Part shown: one piece after another, positions 16,847 through 24,594 of the stretch
Layout of the letters: each line of letters begins with the position of its first letter
How positions within the stretch are numbered: position 1 is the first letter of the stretch
Origin: an uncultured Clostridia bacterium
GTDB lineage: Bacteria > Bacillota > Clostridia > Peptostreptococcales > Anaerovoracaceae
DNA: 64,000 bases
Direction of reading: 5' to 3'
NCBI GenBank assembly: GCA_934233735.1
Contig: CAKQGQ010000005.1
Coordinates: forward strand, 1-64,000
The notes under the pieces: generated by a model
Databases searched by the model: none
The model's input: only the letters and a program-made list of their open reading frames with translations
Told to the model about the DNA's origin: nothing
Translations under genes and position numbers: made by a program

Positions 16847-17111
16847 TATATTTACATTCCAAATTATTTTTTTACGGTAGTTGGCGTGTATTTTCTTACA
16901 GAATATGGAAAACATTTATCTGTATATAAAAGTGCATCTTGCAAGATGAAAAACAGTAGCTACCGTATCGTTGAAATTTCAATGATTTGAGGTATAGCCA
17001 TAAATTCTGTTTTTAAGGGGAAAGGAAACACGCAAGCGGTCAATGTAAATATGTGTAAAAAAATACACGCCAAATATGGATTTTTTCTATAATGGAGTGT
17101 AAATATACATT
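16843..17111. mobile_element. MITE-like element with about 52-bp terminal inverted repeats
   Basis: The outer arms AATGTATATTTACATTCC (16843-16860) and GGAGTGTAAATATACATT (17094-17111) match over 18 bp with one mismatch. A second arm pair, TTGGCGTGTATTTT (16881-16894) and AAAATACACGCCAA (17060-17073), lies exactly 38 bases in from each end, so the inverted repeat runs imperfectly for about 52 bp. The 269-bp element has no ORF. It contains a short palindrome ATCTTGCAAGAT and a 24-bp motif also found at 21,057. It ends 195 bases before gerA and carries a TATAAT pointing at gerA. No clear target-site duplication is visible. Confidence 0.7.
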
Positions 17112-17306
17112 TTTACAAAAACTGGAATTATGCCAACGCGCTCCAACGCCACTCGAAAGCTTATCCGACATGCTGAATCGATCCAACACCCCAAGCTCCC
17201 AATGCCTAAACGCCCTGAAGGCGCATTTGATTCCACGAACAGTCGTGTGTGTGTGCGCCTCCGCCTAAAAAGCGCGCCCAACGCTGCCCAACTGAAAGGA
17301 GACAAG

Positions 17307-18923
17307 ATGGAAAAGAAACAACAAACTGCATTTGAGATATATCTAGAAATTTTTAGAAGTGAGCTTCCGCTCGGTGAAAGCTTTGATTTGCTCGAGCGGA
17401 AGCTTCGGATCGGGGGACGGCGGGCTTCGGTGTTTTTTGTGGATGGGCTGCACGACTCGGAAAAGTCGCTGATGCTGTTTAAGTATCTGCTCGCCGTCCC
17501 GGAAGAAGCAATGGCGGGGATTACGGCCAGTCAGGAGTTTTTGGAGCGGAATCTGCCATTTATGGAGGCAGAGGTCATAGAGGCACCGAACAGTGCTGCC
17601 GCAAGCAGCGCGGAGGAGGACAGAACACCGTCTGCCGCGGATGACGAGGCGCAGTCCTGCAAGGAAAGCGCAAAGGATGACGGGGCACTTTCCGATACGG
17701 CAGACGGCGCCGCCAAAAGCACGCTATATGACCGCTGCCGGGCGGCGTACCGCGAGGCGCTGCCGAAGCTGTACGCCGGACTGATTCCGCTCGCAGTCGA
17801 GGGGCTTGACAAGCTGATTATCATGGATGTCCGCCAGTACCCGGCGCGCGCGGTCGAAGAACCGGAAAAAGAAAAGACGCTGCGCGGCGCCAAGGACGGA
17901 TTTACCGAAACGCTGATGAGCAACATCGGACTCATTCGACGCCGCATCCGCGACAATTCGCTGATTTTCAAAGCTTATAATGTAGGAAGCATCAGCAAGA
18001 GCGATGTGGCGCTGGCATATATGAAAGACCGCACGGATAAGAAGCTTGTAAGAAAAATGGAGAAGGTGCTGGAGGAATGGACAAGGCAGGAAAGAGCGCA
18101 GCAAAAGCGCAGTGCGACGGGCTCAGCCCTGACCGTTTCTGACCAAAGTCTCCTTGAAAAGCTTTTGCGGGCATTTGACGCGGGGAGCGGAATTAATCCG
18201 TTTCCGAAGGTCCGCTATTCCCAGCGGCCGGATGTGATTGCGGCGCATATCAACGAAGGCAAGCTTGCGATTCTCGTCGATAATTCGCCGACGGTCATGC
18301 TGATTCCGACCAGCGTTTTCGAGTTTTTCCAGGATGTCGACGATTACTACTTTCCGCTGCTCACGGGAAACTACTTTCGCTTTATTAAGCTTTTGAACTT
18401 TTTCCTGATTTTGTTCCTGATGCCTGTCTACTATCTGATGGCGGAATATGATGAATTTACGCCGCGGATTTTGAGTTTTTTTGTATCTGCGGAGGATTTT
18501 GCGATTCCGATTTTCTGGCAGTTTATTTTGCTGGAGATTGCGGTTGACGGACTGAAACTGGCGTCGCTGAACACACCGAGCTCTTTAGGGGCGTCGCTTT
18601 CAGTCATCGGTGCGCTGATTTTGGGCGAGTTCAGCATTGAGTCGGGCTGGTTTATTCCACAGACAATTTTATGTATGGCGGTCGTGGCACTTGCGGCATT
18701 TACGCAGCCGAGCATTGAATTTTCCTACGCGATGAAGTTTTGCAGAATCCTTTTGCTTGTCGGGGCATATCTCTTCGGTGCTGCGGGGCTGGGAGCTGCA
18801 GCGATTGTCGTTATCACGATTATGGCATCCACGAAAACTTTGACGGGGCGCGGCTATCTGTACCCGCTGATTCCTTTTGACGGGAAAATTTTAAAAAGGT
18901 TGATTTTTCGCACCCAAAAATGA
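17307..18923 (+). CDS. GerA-family spore germination receptor subunit
   Basis: A 538-residue membrane protein of the GerA family, the A-type subunit of nutrient germinant receptors in the spore inner membrane. The N-terminal soluble part has SVFFVDGLHD, and the conserved central block is NPFPKVRYSQRPDVIAAHI with VDNSPTVMLIPTS. About five hydrophobic segments follow from residue 350. Start: ATG 17307 with AAAGGAG upstream; the longer frame runs into the MITE flank. Two oddities stand out. No gerB or gerC gene is adjacent, whereas these normally form one operon. Residues about 95-140 are a low-complexity Ala/Ser/Asp/Glu insert that I do not expect in this family. It may act with subunits encoded elsewhere. 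Confidence 0.82.
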   Translation: MEKKQQTAFEIYLEIFRSELPLGESFDLLERKLRIGGRRASVFFVDGLHDSEKSLMLFKYLLAVPEEAMAGITASQEFLERNLPFMEAEVIEAPNSAAASSAEEDRTPSAADDEAQSCKESAKDDGALSDTADGAAKSTLYDRCRAAYREALPKLYAGLIPLAVEGLDKLIIMDVRQYPARAVEEPEKEKTLRGAKDGFTETLMSNIGLIRRRIRDNSLIFKAYNVGSISKSDVALAYMKDRTDKKLVRKMEKVLEEWTRQERAQQKRSATGSALTVSDQSLLEKLLRAFDAGSGINPFPKVRYSQRPDVIAAHINEGKLAILVDNSPTVMLIPTSVFEFFQDVDDYYFPLLTGNYFRFIKLLNFFLILFLMPVYYLMAEYDEFTPRILSFFVSAEDFAIPIFWQFILLEIAVDGLKLASLNTPSSLGASLSVIGALILGEFSIESGWFIPQTILCMAVVALAAFTQPSIEFSYAMKFCRILLLVGAYLFGAAGLGAAAIVVITIMASTKTLTGRGYLYPLIPFDGKILKRLIFRTQK

Positions 18924-18929
18924 TACAAT
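18900..18929 (+). promoter_or_regulatory. Promoter of the long-chain acyl-CoA synthetase gene
   Basis: TTGATT (18900-18905), 18 bases, TACAAT (18924-18929). The -35 box lies within the last codons of gerA, and the start codon is 57 bases further on. Confidence 0.5.
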
Positions 18930-18986
18930 ATTTAGATGATATTGGGGGGCGAAGTCACCCGCTAACCAGTCAGATTGGGGGTCAAC

Positions 18987-20930
18987 ATGGCAAGAATTTT
19001 AAAAAAGATACCGAATTTCAAGCTTCCAAAGTATAAAATGAGCGAAATCGAGGATCTCGAGGAGCTGAAGCTGGAATATGCGGAAAAGAATAAAGAACTG
19101 ATCAAAGGCAGACTTGAAAGACATTCCGACGGGCAGGAGGGCTACCCGGGGACAAATTTCAGAACCGTGAAGGAGATTTTTGAAAAGTCGACGACGGAAT
19201 TTGCGGACAAAACCTTTGTGCTCGAGACTTTCACCAAAAAAAGAGGCTTTGAGGAGATTACTTACGGAGAATTTCGAAATGATGTCATCGAGTTCGGAAC
19301 GGGTCTTGAAAAAGCGTTGAAAATCCAGCCGGACGAGAAGATCATCATCATCGGAGAGACGACCTACGAGTGGTATGTCTCTTATATGGCGCTGCTTTGC
19401 GGGGCGGGAATTGCGGTTCCGGTCGACAAGGAACTTCCGGAGAATGAGCTGGAAAATCTGGTAAAACGCTCCAAAGCCGCTGCGGTTATTTACTCACCAA
19501 AGAAAAAAGATATGGCAAGGAAGGTTGCCTCACGCTGCGAAAGCGTGCGTTACTGCATTGAAATGTACAGCAGTGAGCTGTGCGCGGCGGCAGCGGGCAA
19601 GGAAAAAAATGCGAAACGCGCAGGCGAACTTTACACGGTCGGCTTTGACTTCGTTTGCAGCGAAGGAAAAGTCTTTGTTGAGCTTGGCGACAACAGCCTG
19701 ATGGAAAGAGAAATTGACCCGGAAGCATTTGCACTGCTGATTTTTACCAGCGGAACCACTTCTGCGGCGAAGGGTGTTATGATCTGTAACCGTAATCTGG
19801 CGGCGAATATCAATGCGATTACGCCGTATGTGGATTTGCACCCGGACGACAGACTTTTCTCGGTTCTGCCGCTCCACCATACTTACGAATCGACCATTGG
19901 CTTCCTTTATCCGATGGCGGTTGGAGCTTCGATTGCGGTTTGTCAGGGGCTGAAGCATCTGGCAGGCGATATGCAGGCGACGCAGCCTACTGCGATTTTA
20001 GCGGTTCCTTTGCTGATTGAAGCACTCCACAAAAAAATCGTCAAAAACATTGAAAAGAGCAAAAAAGCCTCTATGGTCAAGTCGATGATGCGTCTGACGA
20101 ACGGTCTGCGCAATGTCGGAATTGATGTAAAAAGAAAGGTTTTTAAAGATATTTATGCGGCCCTGGGCGGCAGACTCCGGATTATCGTATCGGCGGCAGC
20201 TCCGCTCGACGGCAGAATTGCAAAATGGTTTGAAGACATCGGAATCACTTTTCTTCAGGGTTACGGTCTGACCGAAACAGCTCCGATTGCTGCACTGACT
20301 CCGGATTTTGATACGAGAGTCGGCTCTGCGGGAAAAGCAGTCAAAGGCGATGAAATCCGCATCCAAAACCCGAACGAGCGTGGCGAAGGTGAGGTGCTGA
20401 TTAAAGGCGAAACCGTCATGCTCGGCTATTATGAAGATCCGGAAACGACGGCAGACGTCATCCGCGACGGCTGGTTCAACTCCGGCGACATCGGCTATCT
20501 CGACGAGGACGGCTTCCTTTATATCACAGGGAGAAGCAAAAATGTAATCGTAACCCAAAACGGCAAAAACATCTATCCGGAAGAAATCGAAACCCTGCTG
20601 TCCGATGTTCCTGAAATCGCTGAATGCATGGTTTACGGCAAGGAGGTATCCGGCGAAAAAGAGCTGATTATCACCGCAAAAGTCATCCCGGACTATACAG
20701 CCATCGAGGAAATCCATGGCTCCGGCCGCAAAAATCCGGATGCTCCGTTCACCGAAGACGAGGTGTACAAAATTATCTGGAATCAGATTAAGCAGGTCAA
20801 CCGCAAGCTCACCAACTACAAATGCATCAAAAAGCTCGAAATCAAAACGGACGCATTTGAGAAAACGAGCACGATGAAAATTAAGCGCTATGCCGAGCTG
20901 CAAAAGGACAAAGAGGCAGCCGAAAAATAG
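18987..20930 (+). CDS. Long-chain fatty acid--CoA ligase
   Basis: A 647-residue AMP-forming ligase, more like FadD/long-chain enzymes than the one at 10,982. Motifs are the phosphate loop IFTSGTTSAAKGVM (about residue 252), LHHTYESTIGFLYP, the middle motif QGYGLTETAP, FNSGDIGYLDEDGF and GRSKNVIVTQNGKNIYPEEIE. It activates fatty acids for phospholipid synthesis or modification. The ATG at 18987 follows GGGGG with suitable spacing; an in-frame TTG at 18975 is less likely. It has its own promoter and terminator, so it is probably monocistronic. It is the last host gene before the mobile element. Confidence 0.88.
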   Translation: MARILKKIPNFKLPKYKMSEIEDLEELKLEYAEKNKELIKGRLERHSDGQEGYPGTNFRTVKEIFEKSTTEFADKTFVLETFTKKRGFEEITYGEFRNDVIEFGTGLEKALKIQPDEKIIIIGETTYEWYVSYMALLCGAGIAVPVDKELPENELENLVKRSKAAAVIYSPKKKDMARKVASRCESVRYCIEMYSSELCAAAAGKEKNAKRAGELYTVGFDFVCSEGKVFVELGDNSLMEREIDPEAFALLIFTSGTTSAAKGVMICNRNLAANINAITPYVDLHPDDRLFSVLPLHHTYESTIGFLYPMAVGASIAVCQGLKHLAGDMQATQPTAILAVPLLIEALHKKIVKNIEKSKKASMVKSMMRLTNGLRNVGIDVKRKVFKDIYAALGGRLRIIVSAAAPLDGRIAKWFEDIGITFLQGYGLTETAPIAALTPDFDTRVGSAGKAVKGDEIRIQNPNERGEGEVLIKGETVMLGYYEDPETTADVIRDGWFNSGDIGYLDEDGFLYITGRSKNVIVTQNGKNIYPEEIETLLSDVPEIAECMVYGKEVSGEKELIITAKVIPDYTAIEEIHGSGRKNPDAPFTEDEVYKIIWNQIKQVNRKLTNYKCIKKLEIKTDAFEKTSTMKIKRYAELQKDKEAAEK

Positions 20931-21015
20931 AAGCGGCGGACTTTGTATACAAACTCCACCTGCAAGTGAAAAATTTTCGGAATTTTGCTTAGAAAAAAAT
21001 TCGGCAAAAGTTTAT

Positions 21016-21054
21016 AATTAAGTTAGAAAAATGATTCTAACTTAATTTTTTTTT
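21016..21054 (+). terminator. Rho-independent terminator
   Basis: Perfect 13-bp arms AATTAAGTTAGAA (21016-21028) and TTCTAACTTAATT (21035-21047) followed by a T-run to 21054. It ends the long-chain acyl-CoA synthetase transcript and marks the last clearly chromosomal position. Confidence 0.9.
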
Positions 21055-21314
21055 ACTGAAATTTCAATGGTTTGAGGGATTTCGACTGTAACATGTCATT
21101 GCAAAATCAAAAGGGTAAATGCAAAAAAGAGTTACGATTTTAGCAGCATATTTCTAAAACAAGAGAAAAGGCATGGAGAATTCTCGGTACAGAATGTATA
21201 AGTTATAAAGAAGAATATATAATTTAAAAGTTTTGTTTAGTAGCATAACATATAGTTATTCTATAGATAAACCGAAAAAAAACGAAACCTCACAATACCA
21301 ATTTTAATTTCAGT
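21055..21314. repeat. Inverted-repeat-bounded segment at the left end of the element
   Basis: ACTGAAATT (21055-21063) is exactly complementary to AATTTCAGT (21306-21314), and the match continues inward imperfectly (GGTTT..GAGG..TTTCG). The 260-bp segment has no gene. Its first 24 bases from 21,057 match positions 16972-16995 inside the MITE-like element with two mismatches. It may hold the element's attachment site or be a second small repeat element. Weak promoter-like boxes (TTGTTT, 18 bases, TATTCT) near 21,234-21,263 could drive the first element genes. Confidence 0.5.
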
Positions 21315-21361
21315 ATAGGGAAAATGGTGTGATAAAAGCGAAGGAGGTAAGAAAAGAACAA

Positions 21362-22201
21362 ATGCGTATTATACGAGTTTTTCCGCATAGAACATCATAC
21401 ACCCCTGACGATGAATATGTCTTTATCGGAATGCCGTCTTTTTTGTTGCCGGAGCATGACGAGGTACACATCAGCTGTACGTTCACATGGGATCGCGAGT
21501 ATTGCAAAGAGCTTGCCTATCAGTGGGAAGTACGGACAGATAAGCCTGTAAAACTTGGGGGAATTGCTTTCGGGAATCCGTCAGAGGACTTCGTGCAGGG
21601 GCTATATGTCAAGAAAAACATCATCTTCACTACGCGAGGCTGTAACAATAACTGCCCGTGGTGTATTGTGCCGAAACTCGAAGGAAAACTGAAAGAACTG
21701 CCGATATGCAAGGGAAATATCATTCAGGATAACAATTTCTTGCAGGCATCCAAAGCACACAAAGAGAAAGTCTTTGATATGCTGCGAGGAGAGCGAGAAA
21801 TTTGTTTCAAGGGAGGACTTGAGCCGGATTTGATTGATGACCATTTTGTGAATGCCATTACATCACTCAAAATTAAGGAGTTGTGGCTTGCCTGTGATAC
21901 AGACGCATCAATCAAAGCGTTTCGCAAGGGCTGCGAAAAGCTTGTAAAGGCAGGCTTCAGCCGCCATAAGATAAGGTGCTATGTTTTGTCCTACGGCAAA
22001 GATATGGAAGCCGATGAAGCAAGAGCAAGGGCAGTATATGAAGCGGGAGCAATGCCATTCATGCAGCTTTATCGAGATTTTTCGGATAAAAAGACGGCAT
22101 ATCCTGCAGCATGGAATAAGTTCCAGCGCAGCTGGGCGCGGCCGGCTGCGATTGAAGCTCACATGAAACGGGGAACAGACTTTAGAGAATTTAACACCTG
22201 A
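21362..22201 (+). CDS. Phage/ICE-type radical SAM protein
   Basis: A 279-residue radical SAM enzyme homologue. Cys94, Cys98 and Cys101 form the CxxxCxxC cluster motif (RGCNNNCPWC) that binds a [4Fe-4S] cluster and S-adenosylmethionine. The N-terminus (MRIIRVFPHRTSYTPDDEYVFIG) is conserved in phage and conjugative-element relatives, which is why I start at ATG 21362 and not at GTG 21329. AAGGAGG (21341-21347) lies upstream with a longish gap. GLEPDLIDDHF and the DTD motif further on fit the usual barrel. The reaction is unknown for this family. It is the first gene of the element, next to small phage-like genes and a DNA methylase, so a nucleic-acid-related role is possible. Confidence 0.75.
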   Translation: MRIIRVFPHRTSYTPDDEYVFIGMPSFLLPEHDEVHISCTFTWDREYCKELAYQWEVRTDKPVKLGGIAFGNPSEDFVQGLYVKKNIIFTTRGCNNNCPWCIVPKLEGKLKELPICKGNIIQDNNFLQASKAHKEKVFDMLRGEREICFKGGLEPDLIDDHFVNAITSLKIKELWLACDTDASIKAFRKGCEKLVKAGFSRHKIRCYVLSYGKDMEADEARARAVYEAGAMPFMQLYRDFSDKKTAYPAAWNKFQRSWARPAAIEAHMKRGTDFREFNT

Positions 22202-22213
22202 AAGGAGAATGGA

Positions 22214-22639
22214 ATGAGGTTAACTTACAGAAATGAAAAAGGAGACGCGTATGTTCAGCTTTACTCCGAGCTGAATAAGGCTACTGGTAAAGTTGCGGAA
22301 CGAGCGAAAAAAGAAAGAGCTGTCATAGAAAGGCTGGCACGCTACGAAGATTTAGAAGAACAAGACCGACTGCTTGAGCTGCCATGTGCGGTAGGAGATA
22401 TTGTTTACACGATAGACATCAAGTTCTCAATTGTCAACGGTGAAACGAAACGGGAATATTGTATTATTGAAGGCGTAGTAAGAGAATTTCACATTAGGAA
22501 AGACAATATTTACATCACCATAGAGTATGGTGCTCCTGATTCGTATTTCACTGTCCCAGACATTTCGGAAGTCGGGAGAAAAACCTTTTGCACACGAGAA
22601 GCAGCAGAGGCGGCACTAAAGGAGCGTGAGAATAAATGA
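22214..22639 (+). CDS. Small phage/ICE-type hypothetical protein
   Basis: A 141-residue protein with AAGGAG before its ATG. The stretch IERLARYEDLEEQDRLLELP is typical of small accessory proteins found in Firmicutes prophages and conjugative elements. A beta-rich C-terminal half (VGDIVYTIDIKF, YITIEYGAPDSYF) follows. No catalytic motif is seen and I cannot assign a function. Its stop overlaps the start of a short disrupted frame (ATGA at 22636). Confidence 0.7.
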   Translation: MRLTYRNEKGDAYVQLYSELNKATGKVAERAKKERAVIERLARYEDLEEQDRLLELPCAVGDIVYTIDIKFSIVNGETKREYCIIEGVVREFHIRKDNIYITIEYGAPDSYFTVPDISEVGRKTFCTREAAEAALKERENK

Positions 22640-22787
22640 ATGCAGATGAACCAAAAAACAGTTGATTGAAACATTGCATAAAGCAAAATCAAAGGAAGCA
22701 AAACGGGAATGCGACGAGAGAATGAAGACTTTGTTCCCCCTTTCCGTAATCGAAATAGAAATACTACTATCAGCATTAGAAGGATGA
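22636..22787 (+). pseudogene. Frameshifted 50-codon accessory gene
   Basis: The ATG at 22636 overlaps the previous stop and reads nine codons (MNADEPKNS) to a stop at 22665. If one A is added to the A6 run at 22653-22658, the frame continues as KKQLIETLHKAK and on through FPLSVIEIEILLSALEG to a stop at 22787, a coherent 50-residue product. The downstream frame is open for 43 codons. This looks like a one-base loss in a homopolymer: a recent mutation, a sequencing error, or less likely a programmed slip. Confidence 0.55.
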
Positions 22788-22854
22788 ATAGAAAAGATGA
22801 AAAGCATTTGATATAACGGTCAGGACAATGCTGAAACAATAGGAGGAAAGAAGA

Positions 22855-23412
22855 ATGAGAAGAACTTTGATAATCAGTGCATTTGCTGGATGCGGGAAAA
22901 CATGGCTCACAGAAAATCAAAGACAATATGGATATACCATGTGCGACAGTGACAGCTCTGCATACCAAAAAATTGAAGGGTGGGAACATCGTTACCTTGA
23001 AGATGTTATGGAACGTGTGAAATCCGGAAAGTATGATTTTGTATTTGTATGTCAAACAGAATCTGTGATTGACGAAATGGATAAACAAGATATTCCTTAT
23101 GTAATCGTTGAACCGGATAATATCGTGTGGAATGATAACGAAACGAAGGAAAGAGCCTTAGAGCGGCAAATTATTAAGCAGCAGTGGTTTGGACGATTTG
23201 TACTCAGGGATAATTCCCATATAGAAGATTTTCCGAAGTGGCTTGAGCATATAAAAGAAATTTATGATGACAGAACCAGCCTCGAATTCATAAACAGACA
23301 TAAGCAGGTATCATTCTTCAAATTGAATCAAAATCAGTACATAGCCGACATTATTGCAGATTTGTACTGGAAAAAGGAAAACGTTGATATTTATGTTGCA
23401 AACAACGAATAA
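22855..23412 (+). CDS. Small P-loop NTPase / kinase-like protein
   Basis: A 185-residue protein with a P-loop at residues 9-16 (AFAGCGKT) right at the N-terminus and a following DSDSS reminiscent of small-molecule kinases. YDFVFVCQTESVIDEM could supply the second beta strand and acidic residue of a P-loop fold. AGGAGG precedes the ATG. It lies between phage-type small genes and a Dam methylase. Relatives in phages act on nucleotides, so a nucleotide or polynucleotide kinase role is possible but unproven. Confidence 0.6.
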   Translation: MRRTLIISAFAGCGKTWLTENQRQYGYTMCDSDSSAYQKIEGWEHRYLEDVMERVKSGKYDFVFVCQTESVIDEMDKQDIPYVIVEPDNIVWNDNETKERALERQIIKQQWFGRFVLRDNSHIEDFPKWLEHIKEIYDDRTSLEFINRHKQVSFFKLNQNQYIADIIADLYWKKENVDIYVANNE

Positions 23413-23478
23413 AAGCAACGATGTTATCTTAGTCAGTTTGGATGCATCTGACTTCAATACTTAAGAAGAGGAGAAACA

Positions 23479-24261
23479 ATGAAAGCGATACTGAAATATC
23501 CCGGAGGAAAGTGGCGAATTGCGGACTGGATTATTTCACACTTTCCGCAGCACAAAGTATATTGTGAACCGTTTTTCGGGTCAGGTGCGGTATTCTTCTC
23601 GAAAAGCCCTTCCTACATAGAGACGATAAATGACATTGATGGAAATATTGTTAATTTGTTTAAGGTTTTACGAGAAAGCCCTAAAGAACTGGAATATGCA
23701 CTACAGTTTACACCGTTTGCCCGTGAAGAATTTGCACAATGTGAAAACTTGGACATATCAGATCCAATCGAGAAGGCGCGGAGAACGCTTGTGAGATACC
23801 ATCAGTCCTATGGGACAGCAAATTTGTCAAAAAGTACGTGGAGGAATGTACAAGTGGCGGGAGGCCCTCGAACGGCTACCATGTGGAACGCGCTTCCGGA
23901 ACGGATTTGTGAAGTTTCATTGCGCCTTAAGGAAGCACAAATTGAATGCATCGATGCGCTGAAAGTAATAGAAAGATATAACAGTCCGGAAACACTCATC
24001 TATTGCGACCCGCCGTATCTTCCGGAAACAAGAAGGAAAGACCTCTATCGGTTTGAAGTTGATACCAAATATCACGAAAGACTTCTTGAGCTGCTTTTAG
24101 AAACAAAATCAAAGGTTGTTTTAAGCGGCTATGATAATCCGTTATATGACGAAAAATTAAAAGATTGGCAAACAGATGAAATGGAGACAACAGCGCAGCA
24201 GGGACTGAAACGAAAAGAAAAAATTTGGTTTAATTATGAACTGCAATATCGGTTCTTATAG
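23479..24261 (+). CDS. dam: D12-class DNA adenine methyltransferase (Dam-like)
   Basis: A 260-residue N6-adenine methyltransferase. The N-terminal KYPGGKWRIADWI and FFGSGAVFF bind S-adenosylmethionine, and D177PPY is the catalytic motif. Order and length fit the D12 (Dam) class, whose members often methylate GATC, though the target cannot be read from sequence. No restriction endonuclease gene is adjacent, so it is an orphan enzyme. In a conjugative element it probably protects the incoming DNA from host restriction or marks it. Confidence 0.88.
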   Translation: MKAILKYPGGKWRIADWIISHFPQHKVYCEPFFGSGAVFFSKSPSYIETINDIDGNIVNLFKVLRESPKELEYALQFTPFAREEFAQCENLDISDPIEKARRTLVRYHQSYGTANLSKSTWRNVQVAGGPRTATMWNALPERICEVSLRLKEAQIECIDALKVIERYNSPETLIYCDPPYLPETRRKDLYRFEVDTKYHERLLELLLETKSKVVLSGYDNPLYDEKLKDWQTDEMETTAQQGLKRKEKIWFNYELQYRFL

Positions 24262-24333
24262 AAGAATTGATGGACTTTAGACTTCAAAGGGGAAATCAAG
24301 ATAATAAATTTAAAAATAGGGAGGTAATGAAAA

Positions 24334-24594
24334 ATGGCACAAGGAAAAGGGCTGGATTGGAATGACAGAAGCAGGAGCGTTTTGGAGACATTAGCCAAAG
24401 AAGGATATTGCGTGGCAGACCTGGCAGAGGCACTGGGTGTGTCGCAACAGACCGTTCGTTCAGAACTTATGCGAGGAATGGACGAGGAAAGCTATAAAAA
24501 GGGAAGGTACCTGAAATACTCTGCCGAAGCAAGCGTAAAGAAACAAGTTGCAGCATATGAGAAAAAAATAAGGGGAATCGAAAGTGAAGAATAA
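24334..24594 (+). CDS. Small helix-turn-helix protein
   Basis: An 86-residue protein with a clear helix-turn-helix at about residues 16-50 (YCVADLAEALGVSQQTVRSEL). GGAGG precedes the ATG. The basic C-terminal tail (KKQVAAYEKKIRG) could form a helix for dimerisation. It overlaps the replication-organizer-like gene by 11 bases, so the two are probably coupled. A regulator of the early element genes is the likely role; its operator is not identified. Confidence 0.65.
   Translation: MAQGKGLDWNDRSRSVLETLAKEGYCVADLAEALGVSQQTVRSELMRGMDEESYKKGRYLKYSAEASVKKQVAAYEKKIRGIESEE

Noticed and set aside
16843..17111. A tRNA or small structured RNA gene
   Set aside because: The symmetry is that of terminal inverted repeats. 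No cloverleaf, CCA end or known RNA motif is visible.
17130..17306. 59 extra N-terminal codons of the GerA protein
   Set aside because: No ribosome binding site at 17,130, composition unlike GerA proteins, and AAAGGAG is well placed before ATG 17307.
21329..21361. GTG start at 21,329 for the radical SAM gene
   Set aside because: The ribosome binding site AAGGAGG lies inside this stretch, and family members begin at MRIIRVFP.
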